A stretch of 6,836 nt of DNA. Source: Rhizobium sp. Q54. Lineage in GTDB: Bacteria > Bacteroidota > Bacteroidia > Flavobacteriales > Flavobacteriaceae. The stretch is from NCBI GenBank assembly GCA_943324395.2, contig CALPLL020000097.1, positions 1 to 6,836 on the forward strand, read 5' to 3'. Shown piece by piece: positions 1-6,363 of the stretch. Each line of letters opens with the position of its first letter. The stretch's first letter is position 1. The position numbers were made by a program, and so were the translations under genes. The notes below the pieces were generated by a model, which was not told where the DNA came from, searched no databases, and worked only from the letters and a program-made list of their open reading frames with translations.

Positions 1-987
1 ACCTACCAGCTTTCAAAAATGAAAGATGATGTTTCATTAAATATCGCCAATGCTTTTTTGCAAATATTATTTAATAAAGAAAATCTGAAAGTTCAAATAG
101 AACAATTGTCAAACAATCAAAAACAATTGCAACGTTCACAAGAATTAGTGAATGCAGGAGTTGTTCCTCGAGGAGATCTGTTGGATATTAAAGCGACTGT
201 TGCCACCAATAATCAAGCGATTGTAACTGCCGAAAATGCCTTGTTAATTTCAAAATTAAGTTTAGCGCAATTGCTTCAGCTAGATAATTTTCAAGATTTT
301 GACATTATAGATGTTAATTATCCCGTTACCGAAAGCGCTACTTTACTTCAAACTCCCGCAGCAATATATACAAAAGCAAAAGAAGAACGGATTGAATTAA
401 AAATTGCAAAAACCAATTTAGAAATTGCCGAACGCGATGTAAAAATTGCAAAAGGTGCTTATCAACCCTCTATTCAAGGTTTTTATAGTTTGAGCACAAG
501 AGCTGGATATACAGATAGAGTAGTATTTGATCAATTTGGCATGCCGAGTTTTGAACCTCCATTTTCTGTACTAAAACAATTCGATATAAACAAAGGTCAC
601 TCATTTGGATTTCAAATGAATATTCCGGTGCTTAATGGTTTTGCTACAAAAAACAACGTTGCAAAATCAAAAATAGCTTTAGACCGATCAAAAATTGCTT
701 ATAGCCAACAAGAATTGGATTTAGAAAGAAATATTTACACTGCTTTTACCGATGCAAAAGGCGCCATGAAGGCCTACGAATCAGCAATTATAACTTTAGA
801 AGCAAGGCAAGAAGCCTATAATTATTCTAAAGAAAAGTTTGCTGTTGGGATGTTAAATGCCTTCGATTTAAATCAATCGCAATCATTGTTTGTAAATGCA
901 CAATCAGAAGTAGTTCGCACCAAATACGATTATATTTTCAGAGTTAAAGTAATAGAATACTATTTTGGAATACCAATAATTAAATAA
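1..987 (+). CDS. TolC-family outer membrane efflux protein, 5' end cut off by the window
   Basis: This is the C-terminal 328 residues of a TolC/OEP-family protein, which forms the outer-membrane channel and periplasmic tunnel of a tripartite exporter. The frame is open to base 1 (TYQLSK precedes the first Met at base 19), so that Met is internal. Family members usually have about 430-450 residues, so the signal peptide and roughly the first hundred residues are missing. The two halves of the OEP fold show as related segments: QELVNAGVVPRGDLLD (visible residues 47-62) and KEKFAVGMLNAFDL (277-290), each followed by a long, Ala/Gln/Ser-rich amphipathic helix. A membrane beta-strand segment lies near residues 200-216 (FGFQMNIPVLNGF). 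The C-terminus YYFGIPIIK is typical of the family. The stop is 10 nt before the adaptor gene, which implies one operon. The exported substrate cannot be told from sequence. Confidence 0.93.
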   Translation, partial: TYQLSKMKDDVSLNIANAFLQILFNKENLKVQIEQLSNNQKQLQRSQELVNAGVVPRGDLLDIKATVATNNQAIVTAENALLISKLSLAQLLQLDNFQDFDIIDVNYPVTESATLLQTPAAIYTKAKEERIELKIAKTNLEIAERDVKIAKGAYQPSIQGFYSLSTRAGYTDRVVFDQFGMPSFEPPFSVLKQFDINKGHSFGFQMNIPVLNGFATKNNVAKSKIALDRSKIAYSQQELDLERNIYTAFTDAKGAMKAYESAIITLEARQEAYNYSKEKFAVGMLNAFDLNQSQSLFVNAQSEVVRTKYDYIFRVKVIEYYFGIPIIK

Positions 988-997
988 TAATACCATC

Positions 998-2299
998 ATG
1001 ACAAAGAAAACAATTTATATTTTATTAGGTTCGGCAGTTGCAATTATCGCCGTTTTGATAGCACTTTCTAAAACTGGTGTTATAGGAAAAAAAGACAAAG
1101 GAACGGAAGTAGAAATAGCAACTGTGAATGAAATTACTGTCGTTGAAACAGTTTCTGCAACAGGTAAAATCCAACCTGAAATTGAAGTAAAAATTTCATC
1201 AGAAGTATCAGGTGAAATTATTGCTTTACCTGTTAAAGAAGGGCAAGTGGTTAAAAAAGGAGATTTATTAGTTAAAATAAACCCAGATTTATATACTTCT
1301 GGTTACCAACGCACTATTTCAAATTTATCTGGAACAAAAGCTGGTTTGAGTCAAGCGGATGCCTCTTTCAAAGAAGCTAAATCCAACTATGATAGAAGCA
1401 AAACTTTATATGATAAAGGAATAATTTCAAAATCGGAGTGGGACAAAGCAATTGCGTCTTTTGAAGTAGCAAAAGCTTCTAAGGAATCGGCTTATTATAA
1501 TGTGCAAAGTGCTTCTGCAACTGTAAGTGAAGCCAAAGATAACTTGGGTAGAACGACAATATATGCGCCTGCAGACGGAACTATTTCAATGTTAAATGTT
1601 GAATTAGGCGAACGCGTTTTAGGAACCCAACAAATGACTGGAACTGAAATTCTTCGTGTTGCCAATTTAAACAATATGGAAGTTGAAGTAGATGTTAATG
1701 AAAATGATATTGTGAAAATCAATGTGGGTGATTCTGCAAAAGTGGAAGTTGATGCCTATTTGAAAAAAGAATTTAAAGGAATAGTTACCAGTATTTCCAA
1801 CTCGGCAAGTACGGCTTTAACAGCGGATCAAGTAACCAATTTTAAAGTAAAAATCAGAATTTTGAAAGAATCTTATTTGGATTTATTAGAAGGAAAACCA
1901 TTAACTTATTCGCCATTTAGACCAGGAATGACGGCAACAGTTGACATTATTACAACTAGAAAAGTTAATGTTATTGGGGTGCCAATTAGTTCAATTGTCG
2001 TTAAATCGGATACTACAGCTACCTCAAAAATTGTTGTCGAAGATTCAAAAGATAAAGAAAGTAAAGTTGCTCCAAAAAGTGACAAGAAATTTGAATGCGT
2101 GTTCTTAAAAGTGGGTGATAAAGCTAAAATTAGAATTATCAAAACAGGAATTCAAGATGATACCAATATTGAAGTACTTTCAGGGCTTAAAAAAGGCGAT
2201 GTCGTTATTGTTGGACCTTATACCACTGTAACAAAAGACTTGAATTCTGGTGATAAAGTGGTGGTGAGTTCTGGAATTGATAAACCAGAAAAGAAATAA
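998..2299 (+). CDS. HlyD/MacA-type periplasmic adaptor (membrane fusion) subunit of an efflux pump
   Basis: This 433-residue protein should bridge an inner-membrane transporter and the TolC-like channel encoded just upstream. Visible order: a short Lys-containing N-terminus, one membrane anchor (about residues 6-24), the first lipoyl half (about 66-96, SGEIIALPVKEGQVVKKGD), an alpha-helical hairpin rich in Ala/Lys/Ser (about 104-184), the second lipoyl half (185-224, IYAPADGTISMLNVELGERV), a beta-barrel domain (225-318), and a membrane-proximal domain to the end (LSGLKKGDVVIVGP). The anchor and domain order resemble MacA-like adaptors that work with ABC transporters, but RND-type partners are not excluded. 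No transporter gene follows, so the pump is expected upstream of the window. Residues about 335-365 form a Lys/Ser/Asp-rich low-complexity stretch inside the membrane-proximal domain. The start is the ATG 10 nt after the TolC stop; no clear Shine-Dalgarno is seen, as is usual in Bacteroidota. Confidence 0.93.
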   Translation: MTKKTIYILLGSAVAIIAVLIALSKTGVIGKKDKGTEVEIATVNEITVVETVSATGKIQPEIEVKISSEVSGEIIALPVKEGQVVKKGDLLVKINPDLYTSGYQRTISNLSGTKAGLSQADASFKEAKSNYDRSKTLYDKGIISKSEWDKAIASFEVAKASKESAYYNVQSASATVSEAKDNLGRTTIYAPADGTISMLNVELGERVLGTQQMTGTEILRVANLNNMEVEVDVNENDIVKINVGDSAKVEVDAYLKKEFKGIVTSISNSASTALTADQVTNFKVKIRILKESYLDLLEGKPLTYSPFRPGMTATVDIITTRKVNVIGVPISSIVVKSDTTATSKIVVEDSKDKESKVAPKSDKKFECVFLKVGDKAKIRIIKTGIQDDTNIEVLSGLKKGDVVIVGPYTTVTKDLNSGDKVVVSSGIDKPEKK

Positions 2300-2315
2300 C
2301 TTTCAATAGTTTCGA

Positions 2316-2984
2316 GTGACTTATATTCTTAATTTAGAAACGGCAACCAAAAACTGTTCTGTATCCATTTCACAACATGGAAAAACTATTTTGTGTAAAG
2401 AAATTGCAGAATCGGGATATTCACATGCAGAAAGATTGCACGTTTTTATTGAAGAATGCCTCAAAGAATCAAATATTACCTTCAAAGATTTATCTGCAAT
2501 CGCAGTTAGCCAAGGTCCAGGTTCTTACACTGGTTTAAGAATTGGCGTTTCTACAGCCAAAGGACTTTGTTTTGCATTGGATTTACCTTTAATTGCAATT
2601 GATACTTTACAGGTTTTGGCTTCACAATTGACAATTACAGAGGGTGTAATTATTCCTATGATTGATGCCCGACGAATGGAGGTTTATTCAGCAATTTACA
2701 ATTCTAATTATGAAAAAACCCGAGAAGTTCAAGCGCAAATACTTACAAAAAATTCCTTTTTAGAAATTGCTGAAACGATTCACTTTGTAGGAGATTGTTC
2801 TGAAAAGGCAAAAACAGTTTTAACCAATTCTAATTTTATTTTTCATGAGGAAATTGTTTATCCTTCAGCAAATGAAATGAGTGAGTTGAGTTTTAAAAAA
2901 TTCCAAGATAGCAATTTTGAAGATGTAGCTTACTTTGAACCTTACTACCTTAAAGATTTCATGACTACGGTTTCTAAAAAATAA
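2316..2984 (+). CDS. tsaB: tRNA N6-threonylcarbamoyladenosine (t6A) biosynthesis protein TsaB
   Basis: TsaB is the non-catalytic ASKHA-fold partner of TsaD. With TsaE and TsaC it makes t6A at position 37 of ANN-decoding tRNAs in the cytoplasm. The 222 residues match the family length. Diagnostic segments are the N-terminal ILNLETATKNCSVSI (residues 4-18), the TsaB hallmark QGPGSYTGLRIG (66-77) continuing into STAKGLCFALDLPL, and MIDARRMEVY (115-124). The C-terminal EPYYLKDF (208-215) is, from memory, common in Bacteroidota homologues. The start is GTG at 2316: the frame is closed by TAG at 2307-2309 and no ATG precedes the conserved N-terminus. It lies 16 nt after the adaptor stop, so it is probably read from the efflux operon. 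A functional link to efflux is not implied, since such clustering can simply be shared transcription. Confidence 0.95.
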   Translation: MTYILNLETATKNCSVSISQHGKTILCKEIAESGYSHAERLHVFIEECLKESNITFKDLSAIAVSQGPGSYTGLRIGVSTAKGLCFALDLPLIAIDTLQVLASQLTITEGVIIPMIDARRMEVYSAIYNSNYEKTREVQAQILTKNSFLEIAETIHFVGDCSEKAKTVLTNSNFIFHEEIVYPSANEMSELSFKKFQDSNFEDVAYFEPYYLKDFMTTVSKK

Positions 2985-4997
2985 TTAAATCTTATTTATT
3001 ACCTCATTAAAATTTGAAGTTGGAAGCTGGCAAGTTTGGTTTTGACAAACATAAAACAGCATTTCATTTTCTATAAATCGGTCTTTTAGAAATGGCAATT
3101 CCGAAATTCTATTTGCACCAGCGATAATCAAATTTGGATGGTATTCTCGATTTATTTTAGATAAGTATTCCAAGGCATTTTCCCCACAAATACCCAATTC
3201 TTTTTGTTCTTCAGAATAGTTCATTAGAACATTTAACCAATTAGAATAGGCCGATGGATAATCAATATTTGGAATTATTTTTTTGAGCATTTTCATGCAA
3301 ATGGACTCGTAATATTGATTTTGAAAGTAGATGCTTAGTTGAAACAAATTATTCGCCATTACCGAATTTGAAGCCGGAATTACGTTGTCTTCAGTTTCAA
3401 AATGAGAAGCTATTAATGGGTCATCATTTTTTGAAGTAAACGAGAAAAAGTGTAGCTTTTCATCATAAAAATTATCGAAACAATAGTCTGTTAATTGTTT
3501 AGAATGTTGAAGCCATTTTTCATCAATTGTAACTTCATAAAGTGATATAAAGGCGTCAATTACAAAACAGTAATCTTCTAAATAGCCATTTATTGTCGAC
3601 GTTCCATTTTTGTAATTGTGCAATAAGTTCCCTTCAGGAGTCCATAATTTTTCAATAATAAAATGGGCATTTTTTAATGCTATTTCCAAATAATTTTCGT
3701 TGCCCAATGCTTTATAAGCATCAATATACCCTTTGAGCATTATTGCATTCCATGAGGTTAATGATTTATCGTCTAACCTAGGTTTGCTTCTTTGTTCTCT
3801 CTCAGTAAATAGTAATTTCTCCCAATTTCTTTTCTTAATTTGTAATTCTGAAAGCTTTAATTCATTTCTTTTTGCAATTATTTCCAACTCTTGATTTTGG
3901 ATCAGAACGTAATTGTTATTTTCCCAATATCCAAATTCATTAATGTTAAAAACCTGGCTGAATAATTCAAAATCTTCAGTTATGATTTTTTCTAAATCGG
4001 TTTTATTCCAAACGTAAAAAGCGCCTTCTTCCAAATGTCCTTTATCATCCAAACTATCTGCGTCAAGGGCGCAATAAAATCCGTTTTCATTATTTATTAA
4101 TTCCCGTGAGATGAATTGAAGCGTTTTTTCTATTACCTCTTTGTACAATGAATTTTGGGTTAATTTATAAGCATCGGCATACAAAGAAACAAGTTGACCA
4201 TTATCGTAAAGCATTTTTTCAAAATGAGGAACATGCCATTTTAAATCTACAGAATAGCGTGAAAATCCACCATCAACTGTGTCAAATAAACCACCAAAAG
4301 CCATTTTTGTCAACGTTAAATTAACAAAGTCCAGAAGGTCTTGTTTTTTTTCTTGGTGACCGTATCGCAACAGAAATTTATAATTGTTAGGCATCATAAA
4401 TTTTGGCGCGCGAGCCATTCCTCCAAAATCCAAATCGAAACTTTTTTGCCATTTTTCAATAAGTGGTTCTATACAATTTTGATTTAATTGATCAGCAATT
4501 ATTTCACCATTTGAAAAATTCAAGCTATTTATTCCAAGGTGTAATTTTTCGGCATATTCAATCATTTTTTCAGGGCTTGATTGATAAATATGGTGCAATT
4601 TTTCCAGTGTTGAAATCCATTCTTCTCTATGAAAATAGGTGCCTCCCCAAACGGGTCTTCCATCTGGAAGTGCAACCACATTGAGCGGCCAACCCCCACG
4701 TCCAGTCATAATTTGTATTGCTTTCATATAAATGGCATCCACATCGGGGCGTTCTTCACGATCCACTTTTATATTCACAAAATACTTATTCATAGTTTCG
4801 GCTACTTCACTATTTTCAAAACTCTCATGTTCCATTACATGGCACCAATGGCATGCGGAATATCCGATGCTTATTATGATTAGTTTATTATTTTTTTGAG
4901 CTTGTGTTAATGAATCTTTATTCCATGCTTTCCAATGCACAGGATTATTTGCATGTTGCAAAAGGTAGGGACTGGTCTCAGAAATTAGTTGGTTCAT
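2985..4997 (-). CDS. Thioredoxin-domain DUF255 protein (YyaL / SPATA20 family)
   Basis: This 670-residue protein belongs to the conserved YyaL/COG1331 family, whose biochemical activity is not established. The N-terminal thioredoxin-like domain (about residues 1-160) opens with SPYLLQHANNPVHW (9-22) and carries a C-H-W-C redox-type motif at 49-52 in SACHWCHVM, then VDREERPDVD (78-87), GRGGWPLNV (99-107) and GGTYF (118-122). The rest (about 175-600) resembles an (alpha/alpha)6 barrel of the glycan-epimerase/glycosidase type. Its family motifs are GGFSRYSVD (243-251), VPHFEKMLYDNGQL (256-269), ALDADS (310-315), EEGAFYVW (323-330), DDKSLTSWNA (409-418), GYLEDY (471-476) and PASNSVMANNL (541-551). 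The C-terminus holds a CX4C pair (C651, C656), usual in the family. No signal peptide is seen, so it is probably cytoplasmic. Length is normal and nothing is broken. Its stop abuts the tsaB stop, and the intergenic structured element lies upstream of its start. Confidence 0.94.
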   Translation of the reverse strand: MNQLISETSPYLLQHANNPVHWKAWNKDSLTQAQKNNKLIIISIGYSACHWCHVMEHESFENSEVAETMNKYFVNIKVDREERPDVDAIYMKAIQIMTGRGGWPLNVVALPDGRPVWGGTYFHREEWISTLEKLHHIYQSSPEKMIEYAEKLHLGINSLNFSNGEIIADQLNQNCIEPLIEKWQKSFDLDFGGMARAPKFMMPNNYKFLLRYGHQEKKQDLLDFVNLTLTKMAFGGLFDTVDGGFSRYSVDLKWHVPHFEKMLYDNGQLVSLYADAYKLTQNSLYKEVIEKTLQFISRELINNENGFYCALDADSLDDKGHLEEGAFYVWNKTDLEKIITEDFELFSQVFNINEFGYWENNNYVLIQNQELEIIAKRNELKLSELQIKKRNWEKLLFTEREQRSKPRLDDKSLTSWNAIMLKGYIDAYKALGNENYLEIALKNAHFIIEKLWTPEGNLLHNYKNGTSTINGYLEDYCFVIDAFISLYEVTIDEKWLQHSKQLTDYCFDNFYDEKLHFFSFTSKNDDPLIASHFETEDNVIPASNSVMANNLFQLSIYFQNQYYESICMKMLKKIIPNIDYPSAYSNWLNVLMNYSEEQKELGICGENALEYLSKINREYHPNLIIAGANRISELPFLKDRFIENEMLFYVCQNQTCQLPTSNFNEVINKI

Positions 4998-5009
4998 GAT
5001 AACGTTTTT

Positions 5010-5077
5010 AGCCCAGATGGCAGTGAAAATCCCTCGCTTTTTAGCGAGGATTGTAGCGAACAGCTGGAAATAGCTCC
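5010..5077. repeat. Candidate dispersed structured element (flavobacterial intergenic type) with hairpins
   Basis: This is a compact, relatively GC-rich block between the two minus-strand genes, bounded by AGCCCAGAT and TAGCTCC as read on the plus strand. It contains a perfect 7-bp stem, CCTCGCT (5032-5038) and AGCGAGG (5043-5049), around a TTTT loop. The stem is extended by three A/T pairs past a bulged C at 5031. A smaller hairpin, AGCT (5062-5065) and AGCT (5072-5075), encloses GGAAAT. From memory, similar blocks, with an AGCCC-GAT start, a variable central stem, and AGCGGA-AGC-GGA-GCTCC after it, recur between genes in Flavobacterium genomes. They may correspond to the candidate structured RNA called Flavo-1. 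That identity, the functional strand and the role are unverified. Neither strand shows a hairpin followed by a strong T-run, so an ordinary intrinsic terminator is not well supported. Confidence 0.5.
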
Positions 5078-5109
5078 AAAAAATAAAAAATTTAAATTAA
5101 TTGATGGAA

Positions 5110-6009
5110 TTACCCGTTGATAGCCTCAACTTTAATATTTTCATCATTTAACATGTCTTTCAACATGTTTTCAATTCCACTTTTAAGAGTAAATGTTGAT
5201 GATGGACATCCGTTACAAGCACCTTGAAGGACCACTTTTACTCTTTTTTCAGTTTCATCATAGGAATCAAATAGAATATTTCCTCCATCGGCAGCTACAG
5301 CTGGCTTAACATATTCTTCTAAGATATTGATTATTTTTTGAGATGTGGTGTCTAAAGTATCAAAATTGCTTATTTGTTGTTTCTCCAGTTTCTCGGTGTT
5401 TTCGATTAAAGATTCATCTAAAACTGTTCCTCCATTTTCAATAAATAACTTTATAAAAGTTCTTAACTCTAAAGTTATTTGGTTCCAATCATTGATTTCA
5501 TATTTGGTTACTGAAATATAATTTTCATCAATAAATACCTCTTTTACATAAGGAAAATTGAAAAGTTCCTTTGCTAAAGGAGACGCTTTGGTATCGTCAA
5601 TATTTTTGAATTCTACTCCGGTTTTGGTCAACATTCTGCTAACTACAAATTTTAAAGTTGCTGGATTAGGAGTAGTTTCACCATAAACAGTTATGGGTTG
5701 TTTTTTATTTTTATTCTCATCAGCTTTAATGATTGTCCCGCCATTATTTACAAATTCTTCAATTTGTTCTGCTACGGCATCTTGCACTTCATCCCATTCT
5801 ACGATAGAATATTTTTCAATAGCAATGAAATTTCCAGAAATGTAAACTGTCTTAACAAATGGTAAATAAAATAATTGTTGCGCTAAAGGAGATGCTTTTG
5901 CTTCATCGATATTTTTAAATTCAAAACTTTCGTTTTGTGTAATAAAATCGGGAAATTCAAATTTTAGGATTATAGGATTTTGAGTCTTTTTTATTGCAAT
6001 TTTTATCAT
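5110..6009 (-). CDS. NifU-type Fe-S cluster scaffold protein with tandem Nfu N-terminal domains
   Basis: This 299-residue protein is a likely Fe-S cluster carrier of the Nfu class, delivering clusters to cytoplasmic apo-proteins. It has two Nfu_N-like domains in tandem: FKNIDEAKASPLAQQLF (residues 31-47) recurs as FKNIDDTKASPLAKELF (134-150), each followed by a similar FVKTVYISGNFIAI-type strand. The repeat offset is 103 residues. A charged linker (about 195-220) leads to the C-terminal NifU domain (about 222-295), with KPAVAADGGNI (235-245) and the cluster-binding CNGC motif (C265, C268) in GACNGCPSSTF. Both cysteines are present, so the scaffold should be functional. The start is the ATG at 6009, preceded by A-rich sequence (TTAAAA) and no Shine-Dalgarno. 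The DUF255 gene follows 112 nt downstream on the same strand, so co-transcription is possible but the gap weakens it. Confidence 0.94.
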   Translation of the reverse strand: MIKIAIKKTQNPIILKFEFPDFITQNESFEFKNIDEAKASPLAQQLFYLPFVKTVYISGNFIAIEKYSIVEWDEVQDAVAEQIEEFVNNGGTIIKADENKNKKQPITVYGETTPNPATLKFVVSRMLTKTGVEFKNIDDTKASPLAKELFNFPYVKEVFIDENYISVTKYEINDWNQITLELRTFIKLFIENGGTVLDESLIENTEKLEKQQISNFDTLDTTSQKIINILEEYVKPAVAADGGNILFDSYDETEKRVKVVLQGACNGCPSSTFTLKSGIENMLKDMLNDENIKVEAING

Positions 6010-6044
6010 TTTTAAGCTATTTATTTCCTTTAATTATTGAGTTG

Positions 6045-6079
6045 TAAAGGTAAATAATTTCATTAAATATAGTAGGCAA
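6045..6079 (-). promoter_or_regulatory. Possible promoter of the Nfu gene
   Basis: Read on the minus strand, TACCTTTA (plus-strand 6052-6045) matches seven of eight positions of the Bacteroidota -7 consensus TAnnTTTG. A TTG (6079-6077) lies 24 nt upstream, slightly beyond the usual 17-23 nt spacing for the -33 element. Transcription would begin about 30 nt before the ATG at 6009. The position is sensible but the match is imperfect and the region is A/T-rich, so chance matches are likely. Confidence 0.35.
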
Positions 6080-6184
6080 TTTAGAAAATGATTCTAATGG
6101 TTATTTGTATTTTAACACAAACAATAAAACAAGAACTAAATCCGTTATTATATTTATATATCCTCTAAATATATTGGGTTATAT

Positions 6185-6216
6185 TTGATTTTTAAAGAAA
6201 ATAATTTATATATTTG
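6185..6216 (+). promoter_or_regulatory. Probable promoter of the porP/sprF gene
   Basis: TATATTTG at 6209-6216 is a full match to the Bacteroidota -7 consensus TAnnTTTG. A TTG at 6185-6187 lies 21 nt upstream, within the usual -33 spacing. Transcription would begin near 6222, giving a leader of about 140 nt before the ATG at 6364. A second copy of TATATTTG at 6180-6187 overlaps the -33 element and could itself serve as a -7 box, but no TTG was found at the proper distance before it. Confidence 0.5.
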
Positions 6217-6251
6217 AGCCAATAAAAAAAGTTCAAAATCATTTATTTATT

Positions 6252-6288
6252 AAATAAGAAGTTATTTTCAATTTCATATTTCTTATTT
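6252..6288. repeat. A/T-rich inverted repeat in the leader of the porP/sprF gene
   Basis: AAATAAGAA (6252-6260) and TTCTTATTT (6280-6288) are perfect 9-bp inverted copies separated by 19 nt. If the promoter at 6185-6216 is used, this would form a weak hairpin in the 5' leader, or it could be a protein-binding palindrome. In such A/T-rich sequence a chance origin is quite possible. Confidence 0.35.
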
Positions 6289-6363
6289 GAATTATAATTA
6301 TGAAAGATTTTTATTTTATTTCCTAGCGCCATTTTATTACAATCCATAAGAGAATTATTAAAA

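Larger units (their letters stand above)
6010..6363. other. A/T-rich divergent intergenic region between the Nfu gene and the porP/sprF gene
   Basis: These 354 bases hold no credible gene. Composition is much more A/T-rich than the flanking coding sequence. Both flanking genes point outward, so the region must carry promoters in both directions; the best candidates are listed separately. It also contains an A/T-rich inverted repeat at 6252-6288 in the likely leader of the porP/sprF gene. The only open frames seen are very short (26 codons at 6088-6168 and 8 codons at 6300) and are not supported. Confidence 0.8.

Noticed and set aside
1495..1722. Minus-strand open frame inside the adaptor gene
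   Set aside because: It is the antisense shadow of a clearly recognisable coding region and has no domain signal.
4463..4883. Two overlapping plus-strand open frames inside the DUF255 gene
   Set aside because: They lie antisense to the conserved thioredoxin-like domain, whose motifs are intact, and their translations resemble no known protein.
5028..5052. The 5032-5049 hairpin as a Rho-independent terminator of the Nfu gene
   Set aside because: On the minus strand the stem is followed only by GATTTTC, and on the plus strand by ATTGTAGC. Neither is a proper T-run, and the larger conserved-looking block fits a structured element better.
5077..5085. Near match to a minus-strand promoter -7 box (TATTTTTTG) upstream of the DUF255 gene
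   Set aside because: The spacing within the motif is off by one base and no TTG lies at a suitable distance upstream, so it was not called.
6088..6168. Short plus-strand open frame of 26 codons (starts MILMVICILT) in the divergent intergenic region
   Set aside because: It is very short, hydrophobic by virtue of A/T-rich codons, has no ribosome-binding signal, and overlaps no recognised motif. Chance frames of this size are expected.
6300..6326. Eight-codon open frame (MKDFYFIS) just before the porP/sprF gene, considered as a leader peptide
   Set aside because: It shows no run of regulatory codons, no paired attenuator structure and no supporting ribosome site.
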